Source of the DNA: Betaproteobacteria bacterium TMED82
GTDB taxonomy: Bacteria > Pseudomonadota > Gammaproteobacteria > Burkholderiales > Burkholderiaceae_A
Direction: 5' to 3'
Assembly (NCBI GenBank): GCA_002170395.1
Contig: NHEJ01000002.1
Location: 29,395-93,394 of the forward strand
DNA length: 64,000 nt
Shown here piece by piece: positions 62,926 through 64,000 of the stretch. Each line of letters starts with the position of its first letter. Positions within the stretch are counted from its first letter, which is position 1. Made by a program: the position numbers and the translations under genes. The notes under the pieces were generated by a model. That model had not been told where the DNA came from and did not search any database. It was given only the letters and a program-made list of their open reading frames with translations.

Positions 62926-64000
62926 ATGAAAACAGAATGGATTACAAAAAAGATACTTAATAAAATTCGTCTTAATTTGCCTTCTATGTCGGAGACTGAA
63001 AAAATCGCGCTCGAAGCCGGCAGTGTTTGGTGGGATAAGATCCTTTTAAGTGGTCAGCCCGAGTGGAAAAAATTCTTTGAGACAAGCAAACCAGAACTTA
63101 CTGAGGAAGAAAATAACTTTATAAATAATGAGGTAGAGGAAGTGTGTTCCATGGTTCAGGAGTGGAAAGTAAACCATGAAAGCAAAAAAGTACCAGAGCC
63201 GATATGGAATTTCATTAAAAAGAAGCGATTCTTAAGTATGATTATTCCCAAAAAATACGGGGGTCTGCAGTTTTCTGCTTACGCTCAATCACAAGTAATT
63301 ACAAAACTTGCCACCAGAAGCTCCGCCCTATCAGTTATGGTCATGGTTCCAAATTCTCTTGGTCCAGGTGAGTTGTTGGTACATTATGGCACCGAGAAGC
63401 AAAAGAATCATTATTTACCAAAACTTTCCATTGGGGAAGAAATTCCAGCCTTCGCACTAACCAGTCCATGGGCTGGATCTGATGCATCTTCAATTCCAGA
63501 CTATGGGATAATTTGTGAAGAAACTTATTTAGGCAAAAAGACATTAGGGATCAAAGTAACGTGGAATAAGCGGTATATAACGCTAGCTCCAATTTGCTCG
63601 GTTTTGGGTTTAGCTTTTAAAGCTTTCGATCCGAATAATTTGCTTGGTAAAAAGAAAGAGCTGGGTATTACTTGTGCATTAATACCCTCGAAACATCCCG
63701 GGGTTGAAATAGGCTCTCGCCATATGCCTCTTACCGTTCAATGGCCAAATGGGCCGACAACTGGAAACGACGTTTTCATCCCACTCGATTTTGTAATAGG
63801 TGAAAAAAAAGGCGTTGGAAATGGCTGGAGAATGTTGATGGAATGTTTAGCAGCTGGAAGAGCAATTTCACTTCCATCGTCGAATGCGGGAATAGCCAAA
63901 CTGACTCTAAAAACTGTCGGTGGTTACTCCCGTGTAAGACAGCAATTTAAGACACCGATCGCTAATTTCGAAGGAATTAATGCTGCTCTAGGAAAAATAA
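62926..64000 (+). CDS. fadE: Acyl-CoA dehydrogenase (FadE-like), truncated by window edge
   Basis: Open frame from ATG 62926 to the window end, absent from the ORF track: MKTEWITKKILNKIRLNLPSMSETEKIALEAGSVWWDKILLSGQPEWKKF...IPKKYGGLQFSAYAQSQVITKLATRSSALSVMVMVPNSLGPGELLVHYGT. Confidence 0.92.
   Translation, partial: MKTEWITKKILNKIRLNLPSMSETEKIALEAGSVWWDKILLSGQPEWKKFFETSKPELTEEENNFINNEVEEVCSMVQEWKVNHESKKVPEPIWNFIKKKRFLSMIIPKKYGGLQFSAYAQSQVITKLATRSSALSVMVMVPNSLGPGELLVHYGTEKQKNHYLPKLSIGEEIPAFALTSPWAGSDASSIPDYGIICEETYLGKKTLGIKVTWNKRYITLAPICSVLGLAFKAFDPNNLLGKKKELGITCALIPSKHPGVEIGSRHMPLTVQWPNGPTTGNDVFIPLDFVIGEKKGVGNGWRMLMECLAAGRAISLPSSNAGIAKLTLKTVGGYSRVRQQFKTPIANFEGINAALGKI

Overview
Gene-dense, AT-rich proteobacterial chromosome segment. 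Gene order best fits a streamlined betaproteobacterium: thiD-thiC-thiO-thiS-thiG-thiE, acpP-fabF-rpoE-rseA-rseB-mucD-lepA-lepB-rnc-era-recO-pdxJ-acpS-nagZ, uvrC-pgsA-tRNA-Gly-tRNA-Cys, rpmF-plsX-fabH-fabD-fabG, and rne-moaA. The lineage is inferred from synteny only. Most of the window is core housekeeping. Metabolic hints: a TPP-riboswitch-controlled thiamine operon, SoxY/SoxZ plus a small cytochrome c, three Calvin-cycle-type enzymes (fba, prk, fbp; no RuBisCO here), Mo-cofactor/formate dehydrogenase maturation genes (mobA, fdhD, moaA), and a fatty-acid oxidation cluster (fadD, tetR, fadE, thioesterase). The items I rate highest are: (i) an iron-type ABC ATPase split at an A9 run with a canonical A_AAA_AAA slippery heptamer followed by an immediate stop; (ii) a membrane protein with six perfect xPDGSIx heptads, encoded beside a coiled-coil membrane protein and a lipoprotein; (iii) the glyW-cysT-leuZ-type tRNA cluster apparently split by a ~5.4 kb block containing an orphan ParA; (iv) SoxYZ without the other Sox genes and with a variant SoxY C-terminus. 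I saw no CRISPR array, transposase, integrase, phage module or recognisable defence system. All product names come from reading translated motifs; no database search was run.
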